DNA from: Actinomycetales bacterium SN12
GTDB lineage: Bacteria > Actinomycetota > Actinomycetes > Actinomycetales > Microbacteriaceae
Direction: 5' to 3'
Assembly (NCBI GenBank): GCA_002837415.1
Contig: PJCV01000001.1
Span: 558,001 to 622,000 of the forward strand
Length of the DNA stretch: 64,000 nucleotides
Shown here: piece after piece, positions 9,537 through 18,965 of the stretch
Numbering within the stretch: the first letter of the stretch is position 1
How the letters are laid out: every line of letters begins with the position of its first letter
Notes under the pieces: model-generated
Databases searched by the model: none
What the model saw: only the letters and a program-made list of their open reading frames with translations
Told to the model about the DNA's origin: nothing
Made by a program: the position numbers and the translations under genes

Positions 9537-10759
9537 CTCGCGACCATACCCTGCGCCGTCGCGACCCGTCCGCGAGTCGGCTGAGCGGGATCAGTGCCGC
9601 TCGTGGTCGGGAGCGTGCGAGCGAAGGCGAGAAGCACGCCGCATGCAGCGAGCACCGAGATGAGCGCGCTGCCGCCCTGCGACATGAACGGCAGCGGCAC
9701 GCCCATCACCGGGAACACTCGCAGCACGACTCCGATGTTGATGAGCGCCTGCCCCAGGATCCACACCCCGATCCCGCCGGCGGCGACCCGCGCGAAAGGA
9801 TCGGTGGAGCGACGCACGATGCGGAAGACTCCGACCGCGAACACCGCGAACAGTGCGAGCACCAGAACGCAGCCGATGAGGCCGAGCTCCTCGCCGACGA
9901 TGGCGAAGATGTAGTCGTTCTCCGCGGCGGGCAGCCAGCCGTACTTCTCCTGCGAGTTGCCCAGGCCCACGCCGAAGATGCCGCCGTTGGCCATCCCCCA
10001 CATGCCGTGCACCGCCTGGTAGCACTCCCTCGTCGGGTCGCAGGACTCGGGGTTGAACGCCGAGAGGATGCGCTTCATCCGGTTGTCGCTCGTGAGGGCG
10101 TAGCCGAGCACCGCCACGATGCCGCCGATGAGAGGGAGGATGAACAGCCGGAGCTTGACTCCGGCGAAGAACAGGGCGCCCAGCACGATCAGCACGAGGA
10201 CCATCGCGGTGCCGAGGTCCTCGCCGCCGATCACGGTGCCGATGGCCATGATCGAGACCGGGACGACCGGGATGAACACGTGGTGCCAGATGCCCAGGCG
10301 CGCGCGCTTGCGCAGCAGGACGAACGCGATCCACAGGGCGAGGGCGAGCTTCAGGAACTCGGAGGGCTGCAGCTGGAACCCCGCGATGTTCACCCAGTTC
10401 GTGTTGCCGTATGACGACACGCGCAGGCCAGGGACGAACACGAGCAGCTGCAGCGCGGTGGCCCCGATCAGGGCCGGCCAGGCGATGCGCCCGAGGAACG
10501 TGACGGGCATCCTGCTGATGAGCAGCATCAGCGGGATGCCGAGCACGGCGAAGATCCCCTGCTTGAGCGCGCCTTCCCAGGGATCGGGTCGCGCGCTGGT
10601 GGCCGAGAGCACCATGACCCATCCGAAGACGGTGAGCACGAGCGCCGTCGACGCGATGAGCACGAACTCGGTGGTCGGCGGCGTGAACAGCCTGCCGAGC
10701 GAGACACGGGCGGCGAGACCGCGGTCGCCTGCGCCCGGAGGGCTGGTCGTCTGCGTCAT
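9533..10759 (-). CDS. ftsW: SEDS peptidoglycan glycosyltransferase FtsW
   Basis: Polytopic SEDS protein of 408 residues that polymerises lipid II together with FtsI at the septum. About ten hydrophobic helices are visible. Conserved SEDS stretches include QPSEFLKLALALW, GLGNSQEKYGWLPAAENDYIFA (mid-protein) and GVPLPFMSQGGSAL near the C-terminus. The ATG at 10759 is chosen because upstream in-frame codons lie in the murD gene. It lies 13 bases after the murD stop. Confidence 0.94.
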   Translation of the reverse strand: MTQTTSPPGAGDRGLAARVSLGRLFTPPTTEFVLIASTALVLTVFGWVMVLSATSARPDPWEGALKQGIFAVLGIPLMLLISRMPVTFLGRIAWPALIGATALQLLVFVPGLRVSSYGNTNWVNIAGFQLQPSEFLKLALALWIAFVLLRKRARLGIWHHVFIPVVPVSIMAIGTVIGGEDLGTAMVLVLIVLGALFFAGVKLRLFILPLIGGIVAVLGYALTSDNRMKRILSAFNPESCDPTRECYQAVHGMWGMANGGIFGVGLGNSQEKYGWLPAAENDYIFAIVGEELGLIGCVLVLALFAVFAVGVFRIVRRSTDPFARVAAGGIGVWILGQALINIGVVLRVFPVMGVPLPFMSQGGSALISVLAACGVLLAFARTLPTTSGTDPAQPTRGRVATAQGMVAR

Positions 10760-10772
10760 CCGCCCTCTCCGT

Positions 10773-12275
10773 CTACGATCCGGATCTGTCGATCCATGCG
10801 CGCACCGCGTGTGCGAAGCGCTCTCCTCGGTCCGCGTAGCTCGAGAACTGGTCGAAGGATGCCGCGGCAGGGGCCAGCAGCACCGTCCCCTCGCCGTCGA
10901 TGATCCCCGTCGCCAGTTCCACGACGCGATCCATGACATCCCCAGTCTCGCCGGGGACGACCTCGAAGACGGGCACCTGCGATGCGTGTCGCTCGAATGC
11001 CGCGAGGACCGGCGCGCGTTCCACGCCGATGACGATCGCCGCGGCAGCCGTGTGGCCGACGTCGGCGACGATTCCTGCGAGATCGACGCCCTTGAGATCA
11101 CCGCCGACGATCCACACGGCGCCGGGGTGGGCACGCAGCGATGACGCCGCGGCGTGAGGATTGGTCGCCTTCGAGTCGTCGATCCAGCGGATGCCGCGAT
11201 GCTCGGCGATCGTCTGGATGCGGTGGGCATCCAGGGCGAAGCCCTGCAGGGCGTCATGGATCGCGGCGGGGGCGATGTCGAGGGACCGCGCCAGGGCCGC
11301 CGCGGCGAGGACGTTCTGCACGATGTGCGGCGCGTCGAGCCCGGCGGTGCGCAGCTCGGCCACGGTCGTGAGCTCGAGCGCGCTGTTGCGACGGTCGTCA
11401 TGGAAGGCGCGATCGACGAGGATGCCGTCGACGACGCCCAGGTCGCTGGGGCCGGGTGTGCCGAGGTCGAAGCCGATCGCTCTGGCACCCTCGGTGACGT
11501 CGGCCTCCTCGACCATGCGCAGGGTCGCCGCATCGGCCTTGTTGTAGATGCACGCGACCTTCGTGTGCCGGTAGACGAAGGACTTCGCCTGGCGGTACGC
11601 ATCGGCGCTGCCGTGCCAGACGAGGTGGTCGTCGGCGAGGTTGAGACAGACGGAGGCGTGCGGCACGAGCTGCCCGGCCACCGCGGACTGCCCGATGTAC
11701 CAGAGCTGGTGGCTCGACAGCTCGACCACGAGCACGTCGAAGCCGCCTGGATCGCGCACGGCGTCGAGCACCGGGATGCCGATGTTGCCGCACGGCGCGG
11801 CGCGCAGACCGCCGGCCTGCAGCAGCATCGCGGTGAGCTGCGTGGTCGTGGTCTTGCCGTTGGTGCCGGTGATGAGCATCCACTCGGCCGGCGTTCCGTC
11901 GGCGCGCGTGACCTTGTCGCGAACGCGCCAGGCCAGCTCCACGTCGCCCCAGAGCGCGATGCCGTTCTGCTGAGTCCAGCGGATCACGGGATGCGAGGGG
12001 GCGAAGCCGGGAGAGGCGACGACGACATCGGGGGCGAAGTCGCTGAGCGCGCTCGGCACCTCCGACAGCGAGCCGAGTTCGAGGCGTGCGCCGATCACGG
12101 GGACCAGGCGGGCGTACTCCTCCGACGCGCTCTCGGAGAGCACGAGGACGTCGGCGCCGAGCTCGGTGAGCGTGTCGGCGGCCGAGAAGCCCGTCACCGA
12201 CAGCCCGAGCACAGCGACGCGCAGCCCGGACCAGTCGGCGTGCCAGCTGGTGAGCGAGTCGAGTCGCGCGGTCAT
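10773..12275 (-). CDS. murD: UDP-N-acetylmuramoyl-L-alanine--D-glutamate ligase
   Basis: Mur ligase of 500 residues adding D-Glu to UDP-MurNAc-L-Ala. The N-terminal Rossmann motif VLGLSVTGFSAA is at about 22 to 33, the ATP loop ITGTNGKTTTT at 135 to 145, and NLADDHLVWHGS and WIDDSKATNPHA mark the central and C-terminal domains. The ATG overlaps the mraY stop as ATGA, indicating translational coupling. Confidence 0.95.
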   Translation of the reverse strand: MTARLDSLTSWHADWSGLRVAVLGLSVTGFSAADTLTELGADVLVLSESASEEYARLVPVIGARLELGSLSEVPSALSDFAPDVVVASPGFAPSHPVIRWTQQNGIALWGDVELAWRVRDKVTRADGTPAEWMLITGTNGKTTTTQLTAMLLQAGGLRAAPCGNIGIPVLDAVRDPGGFDVLVVELSSHQLWYIGQSAVAGQLVPHASVCLNLADDHLVWHGSADAYRQAKSFVYRHTKVACIYNKADAATLRMVEEADVTEGARAIGFDLGTPGPSDLGVVDGILVDRAFHDDRRNSALELTTVAELRTAGLDAPHIVQNVLAAAALARSLDIAPAAIHDALQGFALDAHRIQTIAEHRGIRWIDDSKATNPHAAASSLRAHPGAVWIVGGDLKGVDLAGIVADVGHTAAAAIVIGVERAPVLAAFERHASQVPVFEVVPGETGDVMDRVVELATGIIDGEGTVLLAPAAASFDQFSSYADRGERFAHAVRAWIDRSGS

Positions 12276-13372
12276 GCCTGGATCAGCCAGTCGACGTAGA
12301 AGAGGCCGACGGCCGACACCGCGAGCAGTCCGGCGATGATCCACAGCCGCACGACGATGGTCACCTCCGCCCAGCCCCGCATCTCGAGATGGTGGTGGAA
12401 CGGACTCATCAGGAACAGGCGCTTGCCGCGGGTGACCTTGAAGTACAGCCGCTGCAGGATGACGGAGCCCGACGAGAGCACGAAGATGCCCGCAATGATG
12501 AACAGCAGCAGCTCGGTGCGGGTGAGGATGGCCATCGCGGTCACCACTCCTCCGATGGCCATCGAGCCGACGTCGCCCATGAACACCTTGGCCTTGGGGG
12601 CGTTCCACCACAGGAATCCGACCAGTCCGCCGGCGAATGCAGCCGCGACCGTGGCCAGGTTGAGGGGCTCGCGCACCTCGTAGCATCCGGCCTGAGCCAA
12701 CAGCGAGCCCACGCACGACTGCTTGAACTGCCAGAACGCGATGAGGCTGTACGCGCCGACGACGAAGACGCCGGCCCCCGCGGCCAGGCCGTCGAGCCCA
12801 TCGGTCAGATTCACGCTGTTGGAAGTGGCGACCCCGATCACCGAGACCCAGATCAGGTAGAGGATCCAGCCGAGCACCGCGCCGAAGGCGAAGAGGTTCA
12901 GCCAGGGGATGTCACGGAAGAGGGACACGTAGCCGCTGGCCGGGTACTGACCGAGGCGGTTCGGGAAGTTCAGCGCGACGATGCCGAACGGCACGAGCAC
13001 GAGCAGCTGGCCGATGACCTTGCGCCACCCGGAGAGGCCCAGACTGCGCTGGCTGCGCACCTTCATGTAGTCGTCGATGAAGCCGACCACGCCGAAGCCG
13101 ACCATCAGCCACAGCACGAGGATGGCCGACAGAGCGGGTGTCGTGCCGCCGAACAGGCTGCCGGCGAAGTAGCCGACGATCGTGCCGAGGATGAAGATCA
13201 CGCCGCCCATCGTGGGCGTGCCGCGCTTGGCCTCGTGGCTCGGGTTGGCGATGTCCTCGGGGGTGCGGATGACCTGCCCCCAGCCGATCCGACGGAACAG
13301 CTTGAGGAAGACCGGGGTCAGGAAGAGCGAGAAGGCGAGCGAGATCGCGGTCGCCATCAACAAAGACCTCAC
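12272..13372 (-). CDS. mraY: Phospho-N-acetylmuramoyl-pentapeptide transferase
   Basis: Integral membrane enzyme of 366 residues making lipid I from UDP-MurNAc-pentapeptide and undecaprenyl phosphate. The catalytic acidic motifs DDYMK, NLTDGLDGLAAG and MGDVGSMAIGG and the terminal SPFHHHLE are all present, with about ten membrane helices. The GTG at 13372 is preferred because it overlaps the murF stop as GTGA; an ATG five codons later (13357) is an alternative. A Cys-containing periplasmic loop (QSCVGSLLAQAGCYEV) is a local insertion. Confidence 0.95.
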   Translation of the reverse strand: MRSLLMATAISLAFSLFLTPVFLKLFRRIGWGQVIRTPEDIANPSHEAKRGTPTMGGVIFILGTIVGYFAGSLFGGTTPALSAILVLWLMVGFGVVGFIDDYMKVRSQRSLGLSGWRKVIGQLLVLVPFGIVALNFPNRLGQYPASGYVSLFRDIPWLNLFAFGAVLGWILYLIWVSVIGVATSNSVNLTDGLDGLAAGAGVFVVGAYSLIAFWQFKQSCVGSLLAQAGCYEVREPLNLATVAAAFAGGLVGFLWWNAPKAKVFMGDVGSMAIGGVVTAMAILTRTELLLFIIAGIFVLSSGSVILQRLYFKVTRGKRLFLMSPFHHHLEMRGWAEVTIVVRLWIIAGLLAVSAVGLFYVDWLIQA

Positions 13373-14781
13373 GAGAACGATTCTCCCAGACGATCGCCGA
13401 GGTGCCGCAGCCCGGCGGAGTTGGACGACTTCACGAGCACCCGGTCACCGTCGCGCAGCTCGTCCCTCAGATATTCGAACGCCGCGTCCTGATCCGGCAG
13501 GTGCACGGCTTCGCCATCCCACGAGCCCTCGCCGACCGCAGCGAGGTACAGACGCCTCGCGTCTGCGCCGACGACCACGATGCGCTGGATGTTCAGCCGC
13601 ACGGCGAGCAGCCCGATGCGGTCGTGCTCCTCCCCTGCCGTCTCGCCGAGTTCGCTCATCGCGCCGAGCACGGCGACGGTGCGCTCGCCAGGGCCGGAGA
13701 TCTGCGCAAGCGTGCGGAGGGCTGCCGACATCGAGTCCGGGCTGGCGTTGTAGGCGTCGTTGATGATGCGCACGCGGTCGGATCCCATCGGCTGCATGCG
13801 CCAGCGCTCGGCGATCTGCACGGTCTCCAGACGGCTGACCGACGCGCCCACGGGCACGCCGAGCACGCGGGCGGCCGAGATCGCGGCGAGGGCGTTGTGC
13901 ACGTGGTGCGCGCCCAGCACCTGAAGCCGCAGCGGAGTCTCCTCGCCGTCGGCGATGATGGCGGCGGTCGTGCCGTCGGACGCGACCTCGATGCGATCGG
14001 CTCGCACCTCGGCATCCGGATGCTGGCCGAACCCGACCACCGACATGCCCCGCTCCTCGGCGATGCGGCGCATCGCCCAGACGCGGGGGTCGTCGACGTT
14101 CAGCACGGCGGTTCCGTCGGCGCGGGCAGCGGAGACCAGCTCGGACTTCGCCAGCGCCGTCTGCTCGATGCCGCCGAATCCCCCGGCGTGCGCGAGGCCG
14201 ACCATCAGCACGACCGAGACGTCAGGCTCGACGAGACCGGCGAGGCGCGCGATGCTGCCGCGACCGGCGGCGCCGAACTCGCTGACCAGGTAGCGCGTGT
14301 CGTGCGTGACCCGCAGCATGGTCAGCGGCGCGCCGACCTCGTTGTTGTACGAGCGGACGGGGGCGACGGTCTCGCCCTCGTCGGAGAGGATGCGCGCGAG
14401 GAAGTTCTTGGTCGTGGTCTTGCCGTTCGACCCGGTGATGCCCACGATCCGCAGCCGGCCGGCGGCGCGCACGCGCGCGACGACGGCGCGCGCGAGATCC
14501 GCCAGAGCGGCGACGGCGTCGGCGACGACGATCTGCGTGATCGGAGCCTCGACCGGACGCTCCACGATCGCGAGCACGGCGCCGGCTGCAACAGCGGCGG
14601 CGACGAACTCGTGCCCGTCGGTCACCTCGCCGGGCTTGGCGACGAAGATCGCTCCCGGGACCATCTCCCGGGAGTCGGTGTCGACGACCCCGTCGACGAC
14701 GGTGTCAGCCGTGTCCGGGGCGTGCAGGCGCAGCTCGCCGCGGAGGATCTCGGCGATCTCGCCGAGCGGAAGGGCGATCAT
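13369..14781 (-). CDS. murF: UDP-N-acetylmuramoyl-tripeptide--D-alanyl-D-alanine ligase
   Basis: Mur ligase of 470 residues that adds D-Ala-D-Ala to the muramoyl tripeptide. The ATP loop GITGSNGKTTTK is at residues 114 to 125; the N-terminal domain has the MurF signature DTDSREMVPGAIFVA. It lies 30 bases downstream of ftsI. In many actinobacteria murE occupies this gap, but no murE is present here or elsewhere in the window. Confidence 0.95.
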   Translation of the reverse strand: MIALPLGEIAEILRGELRLHAPDTADTVVDGVVDTDSREMVPGAIFVAKPGEVTDGHEFVAAAVAAGAVLAIVERPVEAPITQIVVADAVAALADLARAVVARVRAAGRLRIVGITGSNGKTTTKNFLARILSDEGETVAPVRSYNNEVGAPLTMLRVTHDTRYLVSEFGAAGRGSIARLAGLVEPDVSVVLMVGLAHAGGFGGIEQTALAKSELVSAARADGTAVLNVDDPRVWAMRRIAEERGMSVVGFGQHPDAEVRADRIEVASDGTTAAIIADGEETPLRLQVLGAHHVHNALAAISAARVLGVPVGASVSRLETVQIAERWRMQPMGSDRVRIINDAYNASPDSMSAALRTLAQISGPGERTVAVLGAMSELGETAGEEHDRIGLLAVRLNIQRIVVVGADARRLYLAAVGEGSWDGEAVHLPDQDAAFEYLRDELRDGDRVLVKSSNSAGLRHLGDRLGESFS

Positions 14782-14811
14782 GTGGCATCTCCTTGCGCGG
14801 CGGAATGCCGG

Positions 14812-16611
14812 CTAGTCGAATTTCGGGAGCAGCTCGTCCATGGGCTGCGAAGAGGGAGCGACGCGGTAGGTCTTGAGCACCTGGGTGAGCGCCTTCTGCA
14901 GAGCAGGCGCGGTGGCCGCGGATGATGTAATCCTAGTCGGCTCATCGAGAGTGACCATCACGACGTACTGCGGATCCTCGATCGGAGCGACCCCGAGGAT
15001 GCTCGTGTAGTACACCCCGGCCTTGTACCCGCCGTGCCCGTCCGGCTTCTGCGCGGTGCCGGTCTTCGAGCCGATCCGGTAGCCGGGAACGGCGATCGCG
15101 TCGGCGAGTCCGCCCTGCACGGCGACGTTCTCGAGCATGCGGCGGACCTGCGAGGCGGTGTCCGACGAGACGACCCGCTCGTGCTCGGTACGGGTCTTGT
15201 GCACCGTGCCGTCGCTGTCCGTGCAGGACTCGATCAGGCTCAGGCCGATCCGCTCGCCGTCGTTCGCGAGGGTCTGGTAGGCGCTGACCACCTGCGCGGG
15301 GGTCACGGTGAACGCCTGCCCGAAGGTGGTCGTGTACAGCGTCTGGTTGTCCCACGTCTGCGGCGCAGCCACTCCACCGGGCTCCTCCAGGTACCAGCCG
15401 ACATCGGTCTTCTCGCCCACGCCGAACTTCTTCAGGTACTCGTAGCGGGTCTCGGGCGACACCATCGTGCCGAACTTCGACAGGGCCACGTTCGAGGAGT
15501 CGATGAGAGCGCCGGCGAGGGTGTAGTCGTAGCGCGGGTGCGAGAAGGCATCGCCGATGTTCGCGCCGTTGGGGAAGCGCTCGCGGCTGGCCGCCGAGAC
15601 GGTGGTGTCCGGCGTGACCGCCTTCTCCTCGAGCAGGGTCGAAGCGGTGATCGGCTTGAAGGTCGATCCCGGCTCGTAGGTGTGGGTGAAGACCTGCGAA
15701 TTCCACAGCTTGGCCGGCACGCTGTCGACGTCGTTGGGGTCGAGTGCGGGCCACTCCGCCATGGCGCGGATCTTCCCGGTCTTCACCTCGACCACCGTGA
15801 CCGTGCCGCTCTGCGCACCCTGCTTCTGCGCCTCTTCGGCGATCATCTGCTGCAGGTACCAGTTCAGGTCGCTGTTGATCGAGAGCTCCACCGTGCCGCC
15901 GTCGGCGGCCGGGGTGATCTGCTCGCTGCCGGGGATCTTCACCCCGCCCTGACCGCTGAGGTACGTCATCTCGCCGTTCTCCGGCGTGAGGCACTCGTTG
16001 GCGATGCGCTCGATGCCGTACTGGGGGGTGCCCGACCCGTCGAGGAAGCCGAGGGCGTTGCCGGCGACGGCCCCGTTCGGGTAGACCCGCACCGATCGCG
16101 GGGTCATGGTGATGTAGGCGAGCCCCTGATCGGTCTTCAGCGAGCGCAGCTCGAGGTACTGCTCGGTGCTCAGCCCGCTGGCGAGATCGAGGTACTGGGA
16201 GTCCGGATCCTCTGCGAGCTTCGCCGAGAGGCGCTCGCGCAGGCCGGCGGCGCTGAGGCCTGCGATGCGGGCGATGCGCTCGCTGGCCTCGTCCCACCCG
16301 AGCTTCGGCTTCTTCCGCTTGTCGGTCTGCTCCTCGAACTGACGGATGAGCACGGGAGAGAGCTCGGCGTCGTAGACGAGAACGCTGGATGCGAGCACCG
16401 TGCCGGCGGCGTCGGTGATGTCGCCGCGTGCTCCCGCGATGACCTGGGTCGAACCCAGGTTTCCGGTGTTCACGCCGTCGGCCACATGGTCGTCGGCGTG
16501 CACCACCTGGATGTCGACGAGGCGGAACACGAAGGCGCTGAGCACCGTGAGGATCACCGCGAGAGCGACGACCGTCCGTCGGCGCTGTGAACGAGTGGCT
16601 CGAGTCGTCAT
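14812..16611 (-). CDS. ftsI: Septal penicillin-binding protein (FtsI/PBP2-like transpeptidase)
   Basis: Class B penicillin-binding protein of 599 residues, the septal transpeptidase partner of FtsW. One membrane anchor lies at about residues 13 to 35, then the pedestal domain, then the transpeptidase domain with the three active-site motifs STFK (serine nucleophile, near 315), SSN (near 370) and KTGT (near 513). The place between the ftsL-like gene and murF fits the dcw order. Confidence 0.94.
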   Translation of the reverse strand: MTTRATRSQRRRTVVALAVILTVLSAFVFRLVDIQVVHADDHVADGVNTGNLGSTQVIAGARGDITDAAGTVLASSVLVYDAELSPVLIRQFEEQTDKRKKPKLGWDEASERIARIAGLSAAGLRERLSAKLAEDPDSQYLDLASGLSTEQYLELRSLKTDQGLAYITMTPRSVRVYPNGAVAGNALGFLDGSGTPQYGIERIANECLTPENGEMTYLSGQGGVKIPGSEQITPAADGGTVELSINSDLNWYLQQMIAEEAQKQGAQSGTVTVVEVKTGKIRAMAEWPALDPNDVDSVPAKLWNSQVFTHTYEPGSTFKPITASTLLEEKAVTPDTTVSAASRERFPNGANIGDAFSHPRYDYTLAGALIDSSNVALSKFGTMVSPETRYEYLKKFGVGEKTDVGWYLEEPGGVAAPQTWDNQTLYTTTFGQAFTVTPAQVVSAYQTLANDGERIGLSLIESCTDSDGTVHKTRTEHERVVSSDTASQVRRMLENVAVQGGLADAIAVPGYRIGSKTGTAQKPDGHGGYKAGVYYTSILGVAPIEDPQYVVMVTLDEPTRITSSAATAPALQKALTQVLKTYRVAPSSQPMDELLPKFD

Positions 16612-16632
16612 TCGCGTCTCCGTGCGGGTGGG

Positions 16633-17226
16633 TTATCGGGTGACGGGGGTGGGCAGGCCGTCGGTGACGACCGGAGGGGCAGCGGGCTCGGGCGGCACGA
16701 CGGCAGTGTCGGACACCCCGTCGGCGAGCGTGCCGTCCTCCGGCGCAGGCGTCGTGTCGGAGGCGGGCGGTGCGGGCGGGACGAGCAGCGCGTTGCCGAC
16801 CGCGGTCCCCCCGTTGGGGTTGACCGTGGATGCCCAGCTGGCGCTGTCCCCGGCGCCGAGGAGCTGTCCGTCGCTGAGGCGCAGGTACGACGCCGATCCG
16901 GCGACGACCAGCCCCATGGCATCCGCCTTCTGCGCCAGCGACTGGGGGGAGCTGATGCCGACGAGCTGCTCGTGCAGCGCCTGCTTCTGCAGTCCGAGCT
17001 CGTGCTGCTGCGTGTTCAGACCCGCGAGCACGAAGGCGTCCTGGGTGGTGGCGAGCGAGATGCCCATCTGCGCTGCGCCGATGGCCACAGCGCCGCCGAC
17101 GGCGAGAGCCGCGTACGCGAGCCGAGGCCGGCGTCGGGGGGCGGGCGCGGTCACCGGCGCCAGCCGCCGCGGCGGCTCGACGTGCGGTGCGGGGCGCGGC
17201 AGGGCGCGCGCGGTCTGGAGGCTCAT
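16633..17226 (-). CDS. FtsL-like bitopic division protein
   Basis: A 197-residue protein with a basic proline-rich cytoplasmic N-terminus, one membrane helix at about residues 36 to 60, a short heptad-like coiled segment ([18 protein letters not shown]), and a long Pro/Ala/Asp-rich extracytoplasmic tail. Sequence similarity to FtsL is weak, as usual, but topology and the position between rsmH and ftsI make FtsL the likely role: holding FtsQ and FtsI/FtsW together. The ATG overlaps the rsmH stop. The disordered tail of about 70 residues is longer than in typical FtsL. Confidence 0.7.
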   Translation of the reverse strand: MSLQTARALPRPAPHVEPPRRLAPVTAPAPRRRPRLAYAALAVGGAVAIGAAQMGISLATTQDAFVLAGLNTQQHELGLQKQALHEQLVGISSPQSLAQKADAMGLVVAGSASYLRLSDGQLLGAGDSASWASTVNPNGGTAVGNALLVPPAPPASDTTPAPEDGTLADGVSDTAVVPPEPAAPPVVTDGLPTPVTR

Positions 17227-18161
17227 GCCGTTTCCCTCAGCTTCTCAGCGGCGCGCAGCCGCACCGGTATCGCGCGCGGATTGCGCGCCTTCTCTTCGTC
17301 GCTCGCGAGTTCCGCGCCCTTCGTGAGCGTGCGGAAGCGGGGGGCGTGCTCCGGCAGCTCGACGGGCAGGCCGGCGGGCGCGGTCGACGAGGACGCCGCC
17401 ACGAACGCCTGCTTGACGAGGCGGTCCTCCAGTGACTGGTAGGCCATGACGGCGATGCGTCCTCCGACGGCCAGTGCGTCCATCGCGGCCGGAATGGCGT
17501 CGGCGAGGACGCTGAGCTCGGAGTTGACCTCGATGCGCAGCGCCTGGAAGACGCGCTTCGCGGGGTGGCCGGCGCGCTGCGCGGCGGCCGGCGTGGCAGC
17601 GATCAGCAGGTCGACCAGTTCGCCCGAGCGGGTGAGCGGATGCTCGTCTCTGGCCTCGACGATGAAGCGGGCGTAACGGCCGGCGAGCTTCTCCTCGCCG
17701 AAGCGCTCGAAGATGCGCCGCAGCTGCCCCTCGCTGTACTCGGCCAGGATGGTCGCGGCGGTGCGCCCCTTCGTCTGGTCCATGCGCATGTCGAGTGGCG
17801 CGTCCTTCGAGTACGCGAACCCGCGCTCGGCCTCATCGAGCTGGAGGGACGAGACGCCCAGGTCGAACAGGATCGCCGAGGCGCCCAGCGCATGCAGGCC
17901 GATCTCGTCGTAGACGGTGTGCACGAGAGTGACCCGATCGCCGAAGGGCGCCAGGCGCTCGCCCGCGATGCGGAGGGCGTCGGTGTCGCGGTCGAGTCCG
18001 ATCAGCCGGATGCCCGGGAAGCGCTCGAGGAACGCCTCGGAGTGCCCGCCCATGCCGAGCGTGGCGTCGACGAGCACCGCACCGTCCTGCTGCAGCGCCG
18101 GTGCGAGCAGCTCGATGCAGCGCTCCAGCAGCACGGGTGTGTGGATGTCGCGGATGCTCAT
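17223..18161 (-). CDS. rsmH: 16S rRNA (cytosine-1402-N4)-methyltransferase
   Basis: SAM-dependent methyltransferase of 312 residues, also called MraW, modifying C1402 of 16S rRNA. The SAM site [14 protein letters not shown] is near residues 32 to 45, and [11 protein letters not shown] and [14 protein letters not shown] are family signatures. The ATG at 18161 ([12 protein letters not shown]) is the standard N-terminus; upstream in-frame codons lie in the mraZ spacer. Confidence 0.95.
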   Translation of the reverse strand: MSIRDIHTPVLLERCIELLAPALQQDGAVLVDATLGMGGHSEAFLERFPGIRLIGLDRDTDALRIAGERLAPFGDRVTLVHTVYDEIGLHALGASAILFDLGVSSLQLDEAERGFAYSKDAPLDMRMDQTKGRTAATILAEYSEGQLRRIFERFGEEKLAGRYARFIVEARDEHPLTRSGELVDLLIAATPAAAQRAGHPAKRVFQALRIEVNSELSVLADAIPAAMDALAVGGRIAVMAYQSLEDRLVKQAFVAASSSTAPAGLPVELPEHAPRFRTLTKGAELASDEEKARNPRAIPVRLRAAEKLRETA

Positions 18162-18257
18162 GATGTTCTCCCGTGACCTCCGGCTCTGATTCCTCTCCGC
18201 TCGACCCGGCACCGGGGAAGTGTGTCGGGGCGGAGCGGCGAGGCATCACAGCCGTGG

Positions 18258-18689
18258 TCAGAACAAGCCGGGAATCACCTCCTGTTCCAGATCGGCGTAG
18301 GTCTCTTCGTTGCTCTCGAGGTAGTCGTTCCAGGCGGCGGCGTCCCAGATCTCGGCGTGGGCGCCGACACCCGTGACGACCAGCTCCTTCTCCAGCCCCG
18401 CGTACTGCCTGAGGTGCGCAGGGATGGTGATGCGGTTCTGGCTGTCGGGCATCTCGGCGCTCGCTCCGGAGAGGAACATGCGCAGAAAGCTGCGGGCCTG
18501 CTTGTCGGTGAGCGGGGCCTCGCGGATCCGCTCGTGCTTGGCCTCGAACTCGGCGGTGCTGAAGACGTACAGGCAGCGCTCCTGCCCGCGGGTGACCACG
18601 ATGCCGCCGGCAAGGTCCTCGCGGAACTTCGCAGGAAGGATCACGCGGCCCTTGTCGTCGAGCTTCGGCGTGTGGGTACCCAGCAGCAC
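18258..18689 (-). CDS. mraZ: Division/cell wall cluster transcriptional regulator MraZ
   Basis: Protein of 143 residues with two tandem SpoVT/AbrB-like halves ([14 protein letters not shown] near 11 to 24 and [13 protein letters not shown] near 84 to 96). MraZ binds short direct repeats in its own promoter and represses the dcw cluster in characterised bacteria. The GTG start is preceded by an AGAGGGGG ribosome-binding site; the nearby ATG is in another frame. A three-fold repeat lies 43 bases upstream and should be its operator. Confidence 0.95.
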   Translation of the reverse strand: MLLGTHTPKLDDKGRVILPAKFREDLAGGIVVTRGQERCLYVFSTAEFEAKHERIREAPLTDKQARSFLRMFLSGASAEMPDSQNRITIPAHLRQYAGLEKELVVTGVGAHAEIWDAAAWNDYLESNEETYADLEQEVIPGLF

Positions 18690-18731
18690 TGGCCATCACC
18701 CCCTCTGCGTCCGGCCAACTCGAGGCGCGCA

Positions 18732-18769
18732 CCACTTTACTCCACTTCACTCCACTTTCCTACGGTCAA
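18732..18769 (-). promoter_or_regulatory. MraZ-binding repeats and -35 element upstream of mraZ
   Basis: Read on the minus strand, TTGACC (18769-18764) is followed by three direct 10-bp units ending in AAGTGG: AGGAAAGTGG, AGTGAAGTGG and AGTAAAGTGG. Evenly spaced short direct repeats overlapping the promoter are the known form of MraZ operators. The -10 element is not clear and may be embedded in the repeats. Confidence 0.65.
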
Positions 18770-18838
18770 TCCTGACCAGACCGCTAGGGGAACCCAGAGA
18801 TGGCGAGTGCTCGGCCCGTTGTTCCGCGGAATCGAGCC

Positions 18839-18876
18839 GTGGAGCCAGGTGGAGGGCGAGTGGAGGGCCAGTGGAG
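18839..18876 (+). repeat. Four GTGGAG direct repeats, opposite orientation to the mraZ boxes
   Basis: GTGGAG occurs at 18839, 18849, 18860 and 18871, spaced 10, 11 and 11 bases, on the plus strand. The same GTGGAG core occurs in the mraZ operator 80 bases away but on the minus strand. It lies between mraZ and the DUF3040 terminator. It may be a second MraZ binding array; no gene start follows it directly. Confidence 0.5.
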
Positions 18877-18908
18877 GGCAGCCGACGCAGGGACGTCAGA
18901 AGAGCATG

Positions 18909-18935
18909 AAAAAACCCGGATGCTCGGCATCCGGG
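18909..18935 (-). terminator. Rho-independent terminator of the DUF3040 gene
   Basis: On the minus strand a 9-bp perfect stem (CCCGGATGC, loop, GCATCCGGG) is followed directly by TTTTTT. It lies 31 bases after the stop of the DUF3040 gene and separates it from mraZ transcription. Confidence 0.85.
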
Positions 18936-18965
18936 TCATTCAGTGGGTGAGGTCGGCGGGTCCGC

